64,000 bases of DNA from Prorocentrum cordatum (lineage: Eukaryota; Sar; Dinophyceae; Prorocentrales; Prorocentraceae): contig CAUYUJ010012669.1 of NCBI GenBank assembly GCA_963575745.1, positions 629,501 to 693,500 on the forward strand, given 5' to 3'. The notes under the pieces are model-generated. The model worked only from the letters and a program-made list of their open reading frames with translations. It did not search any database and had not been told where the DNA came from. The position numbers were made by a program, and so were the translations under genes. Numbering within the stretch: the stretch's first letter is position 1; every line of letters begins with the position of its first letter. Below are positions 63,996-64,000 of this stretch, piece after piece.

Positions 63996-64000
63996 ACGGC

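Noticed and set aside
1-64000. tRNA and rRNA genes
   Set aside because: I looked for tRNA B-box-like GGTTCGA text and for rRNA cores and found no cloverleaf or conserved rRNA segment by eye. A dedicated scan could still find a degenerate tRNA.

Overview
This looks like a nuclear genome fragment from a dinoflagellate. The strongest single piece of evidence is a complete 22-nt match to the dinoflagellate spliced leader at 50070-50091. It fits with GC-rich sequence, very low gene density, huge tracts of micro- and minisatellites, and decayed LINE retrotransposons and RNase-H-fold transposase-like proteins of kinds that recur in dinoflagellate genomes. I saw no rRNA gene, no convincing tRNA gene, no CRISPR array and no prokaryotic operon. 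The species cannot be decided from the sequence alone.

Layout. (1) 1-23.1 kb: a block bracketed by two oppositely oriented, identical 60-bp minisatellite segments (1-60 and 23026-23085). It holds three large plus-strand genes: a 234-aa unknown (1053-1757), a two-frame transposase-like gene with an HMG-like segment (2556-7491), and a 1241-aa Cys-motif/helical unknown with a probable intron (17973-21698). All three are preceded by the same roughly 700-bp upstream module: a CAAACAAGTCTC minisatellite, a conserved box, then GCATAGCATTGC repeats. Between the second and third genes lie about 10 kb of satellite arrays. (2) 23.16-26.0 kb: a foldback element with long inverted termini that carries a fragment of a patatin-like membrane protein gene. 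(3) 26.2-31 kb: a second foldback pair and several dispersed repeat families. (4) 32.2-35.7 kb: a dead reverse transcriptase whose YADD box is destroyed, followed by a LINE fragment. (5) 36.3-38.9 kb, minus strand: a transposase-like gene whose single long frame is broken by in-frame TGA codons only. (6) 40.4-43.8 kb, minus strand: two intact, intronless, co-directional unknown genes. (7) 44.7-48 kb: a broken LINE with RT and RNase H, a better preserved relative of the fragment at 34-35.7 kb. (8) 50.07-56.35 kb: a LINE whose 5' end is a spliced leader (ORF1 intact; ORF2 with endonuclease, RT and a terminal zinc knuckle, frameshifted), interrupted by an inserted repeat element. (9) 57.4-63.3 kb: tandem and nested copies of that same repeat element (ends CCCGGAAAGGG ... 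CCCTTTCCGGG, filled with 15-bp, 24-bp and about 40-bp minisatellites) and a 1.1-kb higher-order repeat.

Nearly all recognisable protein coding sequence belongs to mobile elements or lineage-specific families. The most interesting candidates are the 23-kb bracketed unit with its shared upstream modules, the foldback element that captured a gene fragment, and the SL-tagged LINE, which implies reverse transcription of a trans-spliced mRNA. Functions are assigned from motifs read by eye; no database search was possible.
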